Shown here: piece after piece, positions 45,545-54,165 of the stretch | How positions within the stretch are numbered: the stretch's first letter is position 1 | How the letters are laid out: every line of letters starts with the position of its first letter | NCBI GenBank assembly: GCA_029261355.1 | Contig: JAJDBM010000038.1 | Location: 42,488-106,487 of the forward strand | Length of the DNA: 64,000 nt | Direction of reading: 5' to 3' | DNA from: Nitrospirales bacterium | GTDB taxonomy: Bacteria; Nitrospirota; Nitrospiria; Nitrospirales; UBA8639 | Translations under genes and position numbers: made by a program | Notes under the pieces: model-generated | What the model saw: only the letters and a program-made list of their open reading frames with translations | Told to the model about the DNA's origin: nothing | Databases searched by the model: none

Positions 45545-46045
45545 ATGATTCTCCCAAACAAGGCCATTCTCTACCAAATCAACATTTCTCAAGGTGGCGT
45601 GCCGAAACGGCCTATTGAACTGGCGCATATTTCCTTTGAGGGCGTTGACGGAGATCGACAAAAAAATCAAACATTACACAGTGGGACTGATCATGCACTC
45701 TGCCTTTATTCTCTTGAATGCATTGAAGCTCTTCGTCAAGAGGGACACTCCATTGCATCTGGATCGGCAGGAGAAAACCTGACCATTTCCGGTCTAGATT
45801 GGTCGCTTCTCAAGCCAGGCGATCAATTACGTATCGGAGACACCTTACAGATTGAACTGACGCAATACGCCATACCCTGTCGACACAATGCTCAATGGTT
45901 TCTCAATAAAAGCTACAAGCGAATCTCTCATAAACTCCATCCAGGCTGGAGTCGCGTCTACGCGAAGGTTCTTGCCGAAGGTACCGTTCAGCCTGGAGAT
46001 GCTGTATTCATAGACGTCAATTCCCCCATGGAGATACAAGTATGA
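45545..46045 (+). CDS. MOSC-domain protein
   Basis: It has 166 residues, a single MOSC domain of YiiM/YuaD size. HTGTD-like HSGTDHALCLYS, GSAGENLTISGLDWSLL and PGDQLRIGDTLQIELTQ are family hallmarks. The conserved sulfur-carrying Cys is in AIPCRHNAQWF. MOSC proteins transfer or bind sulfur for molybdenum-cofactor chemistry or reduce N-hydroxylated compounds. It overlaps the following methyltransferase gene by 4 bases (ATGA). Confidence 0.88.
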   Translation: MILPNKAILYQINISQGGVPKRPIELAHISFEGVDGDRQKNQTLHSGTDHALCLYSLECIEALRQEGHSIASGSAGENLTISGLDWSLLKPGDQLRIGDTLQIELTQYAIPCRHNAQWFLNKSYKRISHKLHPGWSRVYAKVLAEGTVQPGDAVFIDVNSPMEIQV

Positions 46046-46704
46046 ATCGTGTCCTTGAACCTGAACTCATGGATAATGCCGAGCAGGCGAAAGTCTACGC
46101 CTCAGCCAATTTTGAAGAAGAAAATCAAGGGTTTGTCGATCGCTTCGTGCAAGCCCATGGCAATGAACTCGACAATGCCCACGTGGTTGACCTTGGGTGC
46201 GGCCCTGGCGATATTCTTATTCGCCTCGTGAAGGCACATCCCACATTGCACGTCACGGGAATTGATGCCTCTCAGCCAATGATTGACATTGCTCAGCGTT
46301 CCATTGATGGGGCGAAACTAGGCGATCGTATTGCACTCAAATGCCAACGAGTTCAAGACGTGACCTTCTCAACTCCAGTCGACGCCATTATTTCCAATAG
46401 CCTTGCCCACCATGTACCCAACCCACTTCAATTCTGGTATGCCATTAAAACCATGGCCAAGCCCGGAGCCCCAGTGTTGGTGATGGATTTAATTCGACCC
46501 GAGTCAACTGAAGAAGCTCAGGCTATTATTGATCAATATGCATCGCAAGAACCGGCCCAACTACAGAAAGACTTCTATAACTCTCTTCTCGCGTCCTTTA
46601 CGGAAGATGATGTGGCCGCCCACCTCGCTGAACTCAATCTCAGTCGATTACTCCTTGATGTACCAGACGATCGGCATTGGATTGTGGAAGGCCGAGTTTT
46701 TTAG
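46042..46704 (+). CDS. Class I SAM-dependent methyltransferase
   Basis: It has 220 residues. Motif I is VVDLGCGPGDI, the acidic post-strand-2 residue is in GIDASQPM, motif post-II in DAIISNSLAHHV and motif III in MAKPGAPVLVMDLIRP. The order matches small-molecule methyltransferases of the UbiE/Methyltransf_25 type. Translation is coupled to the MOSC gene by an ATGA overlap. Substrate unknown. Confidence 0.82.
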   Translation: MNRVLEPELMDNAEQAKVYASANFEEENQGFVDRFVQAHGNELDNAHVVDLGCGPGDILIRLVKAHPTLHVTGIDASQPMIDIAQRSIDGAKLGDRIALKCQRVQDVTFSTPVDAIISNSLAHHVPNPLQFWYAIKTMAKPGAPVLVMDLIRPESTEEAQAIIDQYASQEPAQLQKDFYNSLLASFTEDDVAAHLAELNLSRLLLDVPDDRHWIVEGRVF

Positions 46705-46724
46705 CTATCGGGGGAACCTACGTC

Positions 46725-46753
46725 TTGACTCGAGACCGCTCAGGCCTTAATGT
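46725..46753 (+). promoter_or_regulatory. Sigma70 promoter of tRNA-Gln
   Basis: TTGACT (46725-46730) and TAATGT (46748-46753) are separated by exactly 17 bases, placing the transcription start about 10 bases before the tRNA. Confidence 0.65.
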
Positions 46754-46770
46754 AGAGCGTTTGCCTTGGT

Positions 46771-46844
46771 TGGGGGATCGTCTAGGGGCAAGACATTAGA
46801 TTTTGATTCTAAGAACCCAGGTTCGATTCCTGGTCCCCCAGCCA
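46771..46844 (+). tRNA. tRNA-Gln(TTG)
   Basis: A full cloverleaf can be drawn. The acceptor TGGGGGA pairs with TCCCCCA, the D stem is GTCT/AGAC and the anticodon stem is TTAGA/TCTAA with loop TTTTGAT (anticodon TTG). The T stem is CCAGG/CCTGG with loop TTCGATT. The discriminator is G and the CCA end is encoded (46842-46844). Confidence 0.95.
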
Positions 46845-46870
46845 CTCTTTCTCACGAGAATCAAGAGTGG
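46842..46870 (+). terminator. Hairpin just after tRNA-Gln
   Basis: CCACTCTT (46842-46849) pairs with AAGAGTGG (46863-46870), with an inner TCTC/GAGA pairing. There is no T-tract, so it is either a processing or rho-type end, or chance. Confidence 0.3.
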
Positions 46871-47115
46871 GCTGACCTATTCTCCTGAATTTTTCTCCAC
46901 GTGCTTCGTATAAACATTCCCCTCATCCACCACACGTTTCTCCCTGGAACAAACAATCTGATTCTCAACCGTGCTACGGCCAAGTCGCGATTATCTCCCT
47001 TTGGGACCATTGAACCTGTCCTCATGACACATACTTTCCCCTGCTCCGCAACCAGACCCATCACCAGGTAATATCATGTGCAAGGAGCGTCAAATGAAGA
47101 CATTCACATTGTAGA

Positions 47116-47589
47116 ATGGATACATTTCTCTGGACTGTTGGCACGACAACATTAATCGCTGCGCTCGGATATGTCATTACGACGTTTATCATCTATCCCA
47201 TCCGAGACTTGCAAAAGGTGCAAAACAACATCATCCGCCTACTCTTGGAATATAAAGACGTGTATGGAATCGCTCCAGACCAACGAAAATACCAAGCCCA
47301 TCAGGCCTTTCGACGATCAGTGGACGAACTCGAAAAAACAAGCGCAGTCATTCCGTTGTATTGGCTCTGGGGAATATTATGGTCTGTCCCAAAACAACAA
47401 AAACTCAATGACGCAAAAACTGCATTAACAAAACTCTCTAGCCTTTCCATCCAAATCATTGATCACCAAGCAGACCTATCGAAGCGTCAAGCTGAAAGAG
47501 CACAGGTCACGAATAAAGCGACTCATCAGGAAGAAATCGTAAAAACCTGCCTACAATTAAAGGAGTACGCCGTTCTCCGAGACCTCTGA
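47116..47589 (+). CDS. Membrane-anchored coiled-coil protein, unknown
   Basis: It has 157 residues. One N-terminal transmembrane helix (about residues 6-26, VGTTTLIAALGYVITTFIIY) is followed by polar helices with Gln/Lys/Glu-rich heptads (QKVQNNIIRLLLEY, AERAQVTNK). A Trp-rich patch (YWLWGILWS) in the middle may dip into the membrane. No known domain is recognised. Confidence 0.55.
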   Translation: MDTFLWTVGTTTLIAALGYVITTFIIYPIRDLQKVQNNIIRLLLEYKDVYGIAPDQRKYQAHQAFRRSVDELEKTSAVIPLYWLWGILWSVPKQQKLNDAKTALTKLSSLSIQIIDHQADLSKRQAERAQVTNKATHQEEIVKTCLQLKEYAVLRDL

Positions 47590-47953
47590 ATGTGGGGCAA
47601 ATTAAAGAAGAACTAAAAGCCCATATCACTAGCCATTTCATACATAATTTATAGAGTCCAAAAAAGAATTGTTCTCACCCACCGATTCTACTTCAGGAAC
47701 TTCACGTCCCTAAATCACATCGCCTCAAAAAACATCTAGTCGCAGTGATTTTGTCTATATTATTGCGGAACACCTACTATGTCGTATTATTATGGTGACA
47801 ACGAGGTACCCCACACATGAATCCTGGGCCACCATGTTTCATTTTTTAGTATTCTGATGTATGGCATTGTAATAGGCTGGTGAATGAAGTACTTCATTTC
47901 GGTCATGTATAAAGTACATGACTGGAATCATCATTGAATGGGAAACCTTCACG
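47590..47953. other. Intergenic region before the signalling block
   Basis: There are 364 bp, AT-rich, with no gene; expected to hold the promoter of the kinase at 47954. Several TTG-like -35 candidates exist but none is convincing. Confidence 0.4.
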
Positions 47954-50932
47954 ATGAAATCAACTTTAACCAATCCCATATTCAAAAAACTTCAGTTAGG
48001 TTGGCGCTTCACGGTCATTACCGTCTTCTTCCTCAGCGTTCTCCTTGGAACATTGCTCTATACCACCAAGACAATCCAAAATGAAAAGTCGGCTGCACTT
48101 CTCATCGATATGGCAGGGCGTCAACGGATGCTTCTCCAAAAGCACCTCACTGAGGTGTTCTTGACCTCTCAGGGAGTGAAAGCCAATTACCTTTCTACGA
48201 GAAATCTTCTTCAAAAAACGTTGATATCTCTAATTGAAGGTGGGGCAGTAGTTCTCAATCAGAAAACGGGTCAGACTCAAATGGTACCTGCAGTACCAAC
48301 AGAAGAAATTTTAGTGAAATTACGAGAGCAAAAAACCCTCCTTAGGGACCTCATCACGCATGTCGATAATTTCCTTTTGCTGTCACATGACCAAGAAAAT
48401 TTCCGACAAGTGTTTCAAGTCATTCGTGCAAAAAATACTAGCATAATCAAGGTTGCTGATGATGCTGTCAAGGAATTAAACGCACATTCTGAAGCCAATA
48501 TATCGGCCATGGTGAAGTGGGAGTCCCTCATCACTATTTTGGTCGCCCTGTTAGGAATTGTGATCACAGGTCAAGGAATACAGGCGAGTAGAAAATTAGA
48601 AAAAGAAATGACGGAGAGGGAACATGTTCAGAACGAATTACAAAAAAGTCAGTTGTTTTTACACTCCATCGTCGAGAACATTCCCAATATGATTTCCGTC
48701 AAAACAAATGAGGATCTCCGCTATGTTTTCCTTAATAAAACAGCCGAGGAATTACTCGATTGTCCGAGGCAAGACCTTCTAGACAAGACTATTTATGACC
48801 TTGTCCCTAAGGAGCAAGCTGACTTCTTTACAGCAAAGGATCGAGAAGTCTTAGCAAGCAAAAAACTTATGGATACACCTGAAGAACCCATTCATCTAAA
48901 GTCAAAAGGCTTGCGATATATACATACCAAACAGATACCTCTCCTCGATAACCATGGGTATCCTCAATACCTTTTAGGTATTGCTGAAGATATCACGGAT
49001 CGCTTACAGGCCCAAGAATCGCTAAAAAGCAGTGAAGAACGTTATCGTGCTTTGTATGATGATAATCCCTCGATGTATTTCACGGTTTCTCAAGATGGGA
49101 CAATCCTATCGGTAAACCAATTTGGAGCTCAACAACTTGGATATTTGGTTGAGGAATTAGTAGGACTACTTGCTGTAGACCTGTTCCTAGAAGACGATAG
49201 GCTCGAGTTTCAAAAACGTTTTGATTCATGCTTACACAATCCTTTCACATTACTCTCGTGGGAATTCCGTAAAGTGCGAAAGAACGGAAGTAAATTATGG
49301 GTGAAAGAAGTCGCACGTGCAGTACATAACAAAGAGAGGGAAATCGTGGTCCTCATTGTGTGTGAGGACATTTCTGAACGTAAAAACACAGAACAATCAT
49401 TAAAAGAATGGAAAGCCCTGACGGAAAGTATTCTGGGACAGCTGCCAAAGGGATTTGCCTATCGTTGCCTCAATGACAAAAACTGGCCAGTTATCTACAT
49501 GAGTGGCGGATTTGAAGAAGTCACAGGATTTACCGTTTCAACTCTTCTCAGTGGAGAAGTCAGCTACGATACCTTAATGGCTCCTGGTGAGAATGAACGA
49601 GTCTGGCCACTGGTCCAGGACGCACTGGCACAACATCTTCCATACGAGAATGAACACCAAATCATTACAAGTGATGGAACAACAAAATGGATCTTGGCAC
49701 GTGGACGATTCATATTCGATGATCAAGGAACCCTTCTACATCTCGATGGATTAAATGTTGATATCACCGAGTACAAACATATTGAGCAAGAACTGCGGGC
49801 CAGTGAGGAACGCTTCCGATCTTTGGTGGAACATGTTCCATTTTGTATCCACGAAATTGAGTTAGACGGAAAGATTAGCTCGATGAACCAGGCTGGTCTA
49901 GATATGATAGAAGTTAAGCACGAATCTCAAGCAATTGGCCGATCCTATTTGGACTTAACAGAGGTGCCGGATCATGATCGAATGCGGGGATATTTTGCAC
50001 AAGCTCAACTCGGCCAACTCGTCGACTTCGAATTTAAGGTGAGCGCACATGACACCGAAAAAATTTATTCAAAAAGTTTCATTCCTGTTCAAGGAAGTGA
50101 CGGTCAGATTATTAAAATAGTCGGTATTTCAGAAGATATCACGGAACGAACGTTAGCAGAGGAACGTCTGCGCAATAGTGAGACCAAACGGATTGAAGCC
50201 CTTAAGCAAAGTGATGCCCTGAAATCAGCCTTACTCTCATCAGTATCGCACGAACTGCGCACTCCACTCACCACCATGAAAACTTCAGTATCAAATATTA
50301 TGGGAAATGGGCATACTGGTATGAACGAGGTGCAGCATGAATTCCTCAATGCAGTGGACAAGGAAATCAACTACATGAGTCGCCTGGTTGATAATCTCTT
50401 AGAGATGTCTCAGATTGAGGCAGGCACCCTAACGCCTCACCGCGAATGGCATCCACTGGAAGACCTTCTTGAAGGTGCGCTCCGTCGTATTGAAGTGACC
50501 TTCGAAACTCGAGATATCGAGATATCTATACCCGATGAACTTCCACCAGCATTTGTTGACGCCGTAGAGATCCAACAAATACTCATTAACTTACTCGATA
50601 ATGCGATAAAGTATTCATGGCCGGACTCACCAATTCGAGTCAATATCCGCATGAAAGTCCAAGAGTTTGAGGTTGAAGTATCCAACACAGGTGATCCCAT
50701 TGATACACCGGATTTGGAGCGTATCTTTGAACGTTTTTTTCGCCAACAATCAACCCAGAAACCACCCGTTCGGGGCACAGGTTTGGGCTTAGCAATTTGC
50801 AAAGGAATTGTCGAAGCGCATGGCGGTCGAATTTGGGCAGAGTCTACTGGCCAGAAGATAACATTCCTTTTTACTATTCCAGTCACCGAATCCATGGCAA
50901 TTTTTTCACTCGAAGGATTACACAAGTCTTAG
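47954..50932 (+). CDS. Membrane multi-PAS sensor histidine kinase with NarX/PilJ-type sensing region
   Basis: It has 992 residues from the ATG at 47954 (GGGAA upstream); ATG 47918 would add 12 residues. TM1 near residues 18-38, then a four-helix periplasmic region with DMAGRQRMLLQKHLTEV, the signature of the NarX/PilJ-type sensor domain, and TM2 near 195-215. Four PAS domains follow (about 235-360, 365-490, 500-620, 625-745). HisKA has H766 in VSHELRTPL. HATPase_c has LLDNAIKYS, IFERFFR and GTGLGLAICKG. The gene is followed after 8 bp by an OmpR/KdpE-like regulator, so the two form an operonic pair. Confidence 0.88.
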   Translation: MKSTLTNPIFKKLQLGWRFTVITVFFLSVLLGTLLYTTKTIQNEKSAALLIDMAGRQRMLLQKHLTEVFLTSQGVKANYLSTRNLLQKTLISLIEGGAVVLNQKTGQTQMVPAVPTEEILVKLREQKTLLRDLITHVDNFLLLSHDQENFRQVFQVIRAKNTSIIKVADDAVKELNAHSEANISAMVKWESLITILVALLGIVITGQGIQASRKLEKEMTEREHVQNELQKSQLFLHSIVENIPNMISVKTNEDLRYVFLNKTAEELLDCPRQDLLDKTIYDLVPKEQADFFTAKDREVLASKKLMDTPEEPIHLKSKGLRYIHTKQIPLLDNHGYPQYLLGIAEDITDRLQAQESLKSSEERYRALYDDNPSMYFTVSQDGTILSVNQFGAQQLGYLVEELVGLLAVDLFLEDDRLEFQKRFDSCLHNPFTLLSWEFRKVRKNGSKLWVKEVARAVHNKEREIVVLIVCEDISERKNTEQSLKEWKALTESILGQLPKGFAYRCLNDKNWPVIYMSGGFEEVTGFTVSTLLSGEVSYDTLMAPGENERVWPLVQDALAQHLPYENEHQIITSDGTTKWILARGRFIFDDQGTLLHLDGLNVDITEYKHIEQELRASEERFRSLVEHVPFCIHEIELDGKISSMNQAGLDMIEVKHESQAIGRSYLDLTEVPDHDRMRGYFAQAQLGQLVDFEFKVSAHDTEKIYSKSFIPVQGSDGQIIKIVGISEDITERTLAEERLRNSETKRIEALKQSDALKSALLSSVSHELRTPLTTMKTSVSNIMGNGHTGMNEVQHEFLNAVDKEINYMSRLVDNLLEMSQIEAGTLTPHREWHPLEDLLEGALRRIEVTFETRDIEISIPDELPPAFVDAVEIQQILINLLDNAIKYSWPDSPIRVNIRMKVQEFEVEVSNTGDPIDTPDLERIFERFFRQQSTQKPPVRGTGLGLAICKGIVEAHGGRIWAESTGQKITFLFTIPVTESMAIFSLEGLHKS

Positions 50933-50940
50933 TGTGATTT

Positions 50941-51648
50941 ATGAACCAAGGTGCAAAAATACTCGTCGTAGACGACGAACCTCAAATCCGCCGCTCACTA
51001 CAGGTCAATTTAGAACATAAAAACTATGCAGTGATAACTGCGGCGTCTGCTGAAGAAGCCATAGTATCAATAACGCGGCAACAGCCAGATATTGTCATTG
51101 TGGATCTGGTGCTTCCTGGGATAGACGGCATTGAACTGACTCATCGAATTCGGTCGCAATATCCTGTCCCAATCATTGTTCTTTCCGCCATTGGTGATGA
51201 GAGAAAAAAAGTCCAGGCCCTTGAATGTGGAGCAGACGATTATGTCACAAAACCATTTGGGATGGAGGAGTTATTAGCCAGAATCCGATCGGCCTTACGA
51301 AGAACCATCATGGGAACTGGAACCGAACCCGTATTCCGAAGCCGTGGTCTTTCAATCAACTTCGAACGACGTGAAGTGCTGGTGGACGGAGAATTTGTTA
51401 AGCTCACCCCGACAGAATATGATCTCTTAAAGTATATGATCCAGTACACCGGAAAAGTCCTGACCCACAGAACCCTCCTTACCGCCATTTGGGGGGAAGC
51501 CTATGCGGATCAAGCTCAATATCTTCGAGTATTTATTGGGCAACTCAGAAAAAAACTGGAAAAGAACACAGCCCGTCCTCAGTACATTCTCACCGACCCC
51601 GGTGTGGGCTATCGTTTTGCGCCAGAAGTCCAAGAAAATAGTGCATAA
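50941..51648 (+). CDS. OmpR/KdpE-type response regulator
   Basis: It has 235 residues. The receiver has DDEPQ, VIVDLVLPGIDG for the phospho-Asp and YVTKPF. The C-terminal winged helix is of the OmpR class (LTPTEYDLLKYM, THRTLLTAIWG, VFIGQLRKKLE, PGVGYRF). The overall order is closest to KdpE, but no kdp genes are present. Eight bases after its kinase, so the pair should form one transcription unit. Confidence 0.9.
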   Translation: MNQGAKILVVDDEPQIRRSLQVNLEHKNYAVITAASAEEAIVSITRQQPDIVIVDLVLPGIDGIELTHRIRSQYPVPIIVLSAIGDERKKVQALECGADDYVTKPFGMEELLARIRSALRRTIMGTGTEPVFRSRGLSINFERREVLVDGEFVKLTPTEYDLLKYMIQYTGKVLTHRTLLTAIWGEAYADQAQYLRVFIGQLRKKLEKNTARPQYILTDPGVGYRFAPEVQENSA

Positions 51649-51932
51649 CCTGCATACCAATCGTCTTCCATCCTCTCGCCTTATCGACCCTCACAACTTT
51701 CACTTTCCAGTAATCGCTGCCTCCCCATATTCAATCAAAGTGCTTCACAAATGGTCATGCTCTTTCTTCAGCTATTCCAACGTATCTATTTGATCATTTA
51801 TTGATCAGTTAACAAAATATTTATGAAATCATTACGTTCTATTGCTCCGATAGGAATAGTCTCTTTATATCTCATGAGCGTATCCTGAAGAGTTAAAATT
51901 AACATATTCAAAGAAGCGCCAAGAGGAGAAAA

Positions 51933-52364
51933 ATGCCGCCACGCATTTTAGTGGTCGACGATGATTATGACATTTCACTAATGCTTCAAGATCGACTAGG
52001 GTTTTTAGGATTTGAAGTTAGAACCGCAAACAACGGGGCTGAAGGTATGGCCATACTTGAAGTTACATCCATTGACGGAATGCTTCTCGACATTCAGATG
52101 CCCGTAATGGATGGGATAACCATGCTCAAACACATGCATGACCGATGCATATATATACCAGCTATCGTCATGAGTGCAGAACTCAACTCGAAAAAGATGA
52201 TTGAAGCGATGGAACAAGGTGCGAATGATTACCTAATGAAACCAATCTCCCTCAATCTCCTTGCCAAGAAATGTCAGTCGATCTTTGAGACAACGAGCGA
52301 GACAACCATAATAGCCAATCTTGGATCTGCTAAAAATGGAAAACGGCTCAACACGGAATGGTAA
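51933..52364 (+). CDS. Stand-alone response regulator (receiver only)
   Basis: It has 143 residues. The receiver core is complete: VDDDYD acidic site, GMLLDIQMPVMDG phospho-acceptor, VMSAEL for Thr/Ser and LMKPI for Lys. There is no output domain, as in CheY or Spo0F relays. AGAGGAG precedes the ATG. It is 12 bp upstream of a second receiver-only gene and downstream of the kinase-regulator pair, so a phosphorelay is plausible. Confidence 0.85.
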   Translation: MPPRILVVDDDYDISLMLQDRLGFLGFEVRTANNGAEGMAILEVTSIDGMLLDIQMPVMDGITMLKHMHDRCIYIPAIVMSAELNSKKMIEAMEQGANDYLMKPISLNLLAKKCQSIFETTSETTIIANLGSAKNGKRLNTEW

Positions 52365-52376
52365 AGGGTTGCCACC

Positions 52377-52805
52377 ATGCAACATATTCTTATTGTTGAT
52401 GACGACGAAACTGTACGACGGCTGCTTCAAATAAGACTGGAAATGCAAGGACATCTATGTCTGGAGGCAGAAGATGGCTCTAGAGCCTTGGATGCTCTAC
52501 AGATTCATCACTTTGACCTTGTCATCACCGACTATGAAATGCCTGTGATGAAAGGCTTAGAGCTGCTGGCACATATCAGGGAAATGCCAGAAACTCTGCG
52601 ACCGCCTGTCATTTTTATTTCAGGCTGTCTCACCGATGATTTACGCCATGCCGCCCTTGAAGCTGGAGCGTGCACCGTCATCCCAAAACCCTATGAAACC
52701 CATGAGATCATGATCGAAATCACACGAATTCTTGATTATCCGCGCAAGCACCAGTTCAAAACACCACCTCAATCACAGACATCAATAACGCATCAAGCCT
52801 CATAA
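52377..52805 (+). CDS. Second stand-alone response regulator
   Basis: It has 142 residues, receiver only: DDDETV, LVITDYEMPVMKG, FISGC for the conserved Ser and VIPKPYE. A polar 15-residue tail follows. It shares the operon with the preceding receiver gene. The two are diverged from each other, so they may take phosphate from different kinases or occupy successive relay steps. Confidence 0.85.
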   Translation: MQHILIVDDDETVRRLLQIRLEMQGHLCLEAEDGSRALDALQIHHFDLVITDYEMPVMKGLELLAHIREMPETLRPPVIFISGCLTDDLRHAALEAGACTVIPKPYETHEIMIEITRILDYPRKHQFKTPPQSQTSITHQAS

Positions 52806-52819
52806 CACTGACACAATAC

Positions 52820-53941
52820 TCATAAGGACACACCTTCTCGACGTAACAAGGCTCGTAAGTTTTGAATCGCTGGAAAGACCTCTTGATTCCAGTCGGCACC
52901 TTGCCGGTCAAAGGCTTTTTGTTCTTCTTCTACTACCCACCGATCTTCAGCAAAGATGCCATCCGTAAACCATACGATAAACGGCCACAACAGATGTATA
53001 AGTCCTGGAAATGATGGTTTTCGGATCATCATCAAGCCAAATGTATGATTCGTCCGTTGCTCCCGGTCAACAGGCACATAGACATTCCAGAGATTCAGAG
53101 CCGGCTCAGTACTCCCAGCAGTCCAAAACTTCAAGGTTTGATACGGATAGTCAGTACAAATTGTCATAACATCGTGCTTAGGCCCATCACTGGTTTGCTT
53201 CGAGCTACCCAATATAAGTTTCTCTCCAATCGGCTGTGACCCTTTGACTCGAGAAAAGGTATAGTCCACTTCTAAGGCATGGTCACGCTCCCGAAGACCA
53301 AGAAACACCGTGCGGATTCCGCCCATCAACCGACGATGCAAAAACTGGTGGTTCATGTCCATGAGATTTTCATGCATGAATGAATAATGACAGTTCACTT
53401 TCCGATCAAGATATCGTGTCTGGTAATGAGGATCATCTTCCAAAGAGACGTCTGGAAACACAGCATCTGCAAGTTTTTCTTCCGCACCCGGGAATACAAA
53501 AATGAGTCCATAGGCTTCACGGCAGGGATAACTTCTAACACCTTTGGGACGCGGCTGCTCTTTACCTAAATAGGGGACACCAATACAGGCTCCCGTTTGG
53601 TCATATGTCCAACAATGATAGCCGCACTGAAGATGCTCGCCATGTACGACACCGCAATGGAGCGGAACCTGTCGATGAGCACATCGATCTTCAAGTGCAT
53701 AGACCTGCCCAGTTTTAGGCCTCACCAATACAATTGGCTCACCCGCAAAGGACACACCAAGCGTCTTGCCATTTTTCAAATCACGTGTCCGTGCAAGTGG
53801 GTACCAATAATCCGGATGACTGCCCGTCTTTCTCAAATCAGATGTTTGGGTTGACTGCCCTATACGAGAGATATCCCGATCCAGAATGATGGGCGAATCT
53901 GTATGACCTTGTACGTCCAGATGTAAATGAGATGGCTTCAT
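52820..53941 (-). CDS. Rieske non-heme iron oxygenase (ring-hydroxylating type)
   Basis: It has 373 residues from the ATG at 53941 (GGAG upstream). The Rieske [2Fe-2S] site is C-A-H-R and C-G-Y-H, 18 residues apart (EDRCAHR, HLQCGYHCW). The mononuclear iron motif is in MDMNHQFLHRRL with D/H/H spacing. The arrangement is that of PaO/VanA-like oxygenases, single alpha-subunit enzymes that hydroxylate or demethylate aromatic or macrocyclic substrates using an external reductase. Residues near the C-terminus (IHLLWPFIVWFTDGIF) are hydrophobic. No reductase gene is near. The neighbouring genes are response regulators and a nuclease, giving no substrate hint. Confidence 0.85.
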   Translation of the reverse strand: MKPSHLHLDVQGHTDSPIILDRDISRIGQSTQTSDLRKTGSHPDYWYPLARTRDLKNGKTLGVSFAGEPIVLVRPKTGQVYALEDRCAHRQVPLHCGVVHGEHLQCGYHCWTYDQTGACIGVPYLGKEQPRPKGVRSYPCREAYGLIFVFPGAEEKLADAVFPDVSLEDDPHYQTRYLDRKVNCHYSFMHENLMDMNHQFLHRRLMGGIRTVFLGLRERDHALEVDYTFSRVKGSQPIGEKLILGSSKQTSDGPKHDVMTICTDYPYQTLKFWTAGSTEPALNLWNVYVPVDREQRTNHTFGLMMIRKPSFPGLIHLLWPFIVWFTDGIFAEDRWVVEEEQKAFDRQGADWNQEVFPAIQNLRALLRREGVSL

Positions 53942-54165
53942 GATGAAATTCTCCACTAAGGATAGATATGAGAAGATACTATCAAGGGAATTCAATGAAG
54001 GATTCTGGAGGGTGGGAATTTTATACCAGAAATGCGTCAGGAGTGATAGGGGCCGAAATCAATCATTGCTTACCAGGTACCTCAAATAACCTAGGACGGA
54101 ACGAACATAAGCCGTCTTCTCCTTTTAATTCAATAACTTTGGTACACTTCACCAAGGACGTCACG

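Noticed and set aside
46861..47064. A minus-strand frame after tRNA-Gln that looked like a gene fragment, with a second frame giving TVENQIVCSREKRVV
   Set aside because: No start signal or recognised family and the two pieces are in different frames; could be decayed but unsupported. No integrase is nearby, so the tRNA is not evidently an attachment site.
47590..47953. Possible riboswitch or leader before the multi-PAS kinase
   Set aside because: No recognisable conserved riboswitch core or strong stem-loop series could be drawn by eye.
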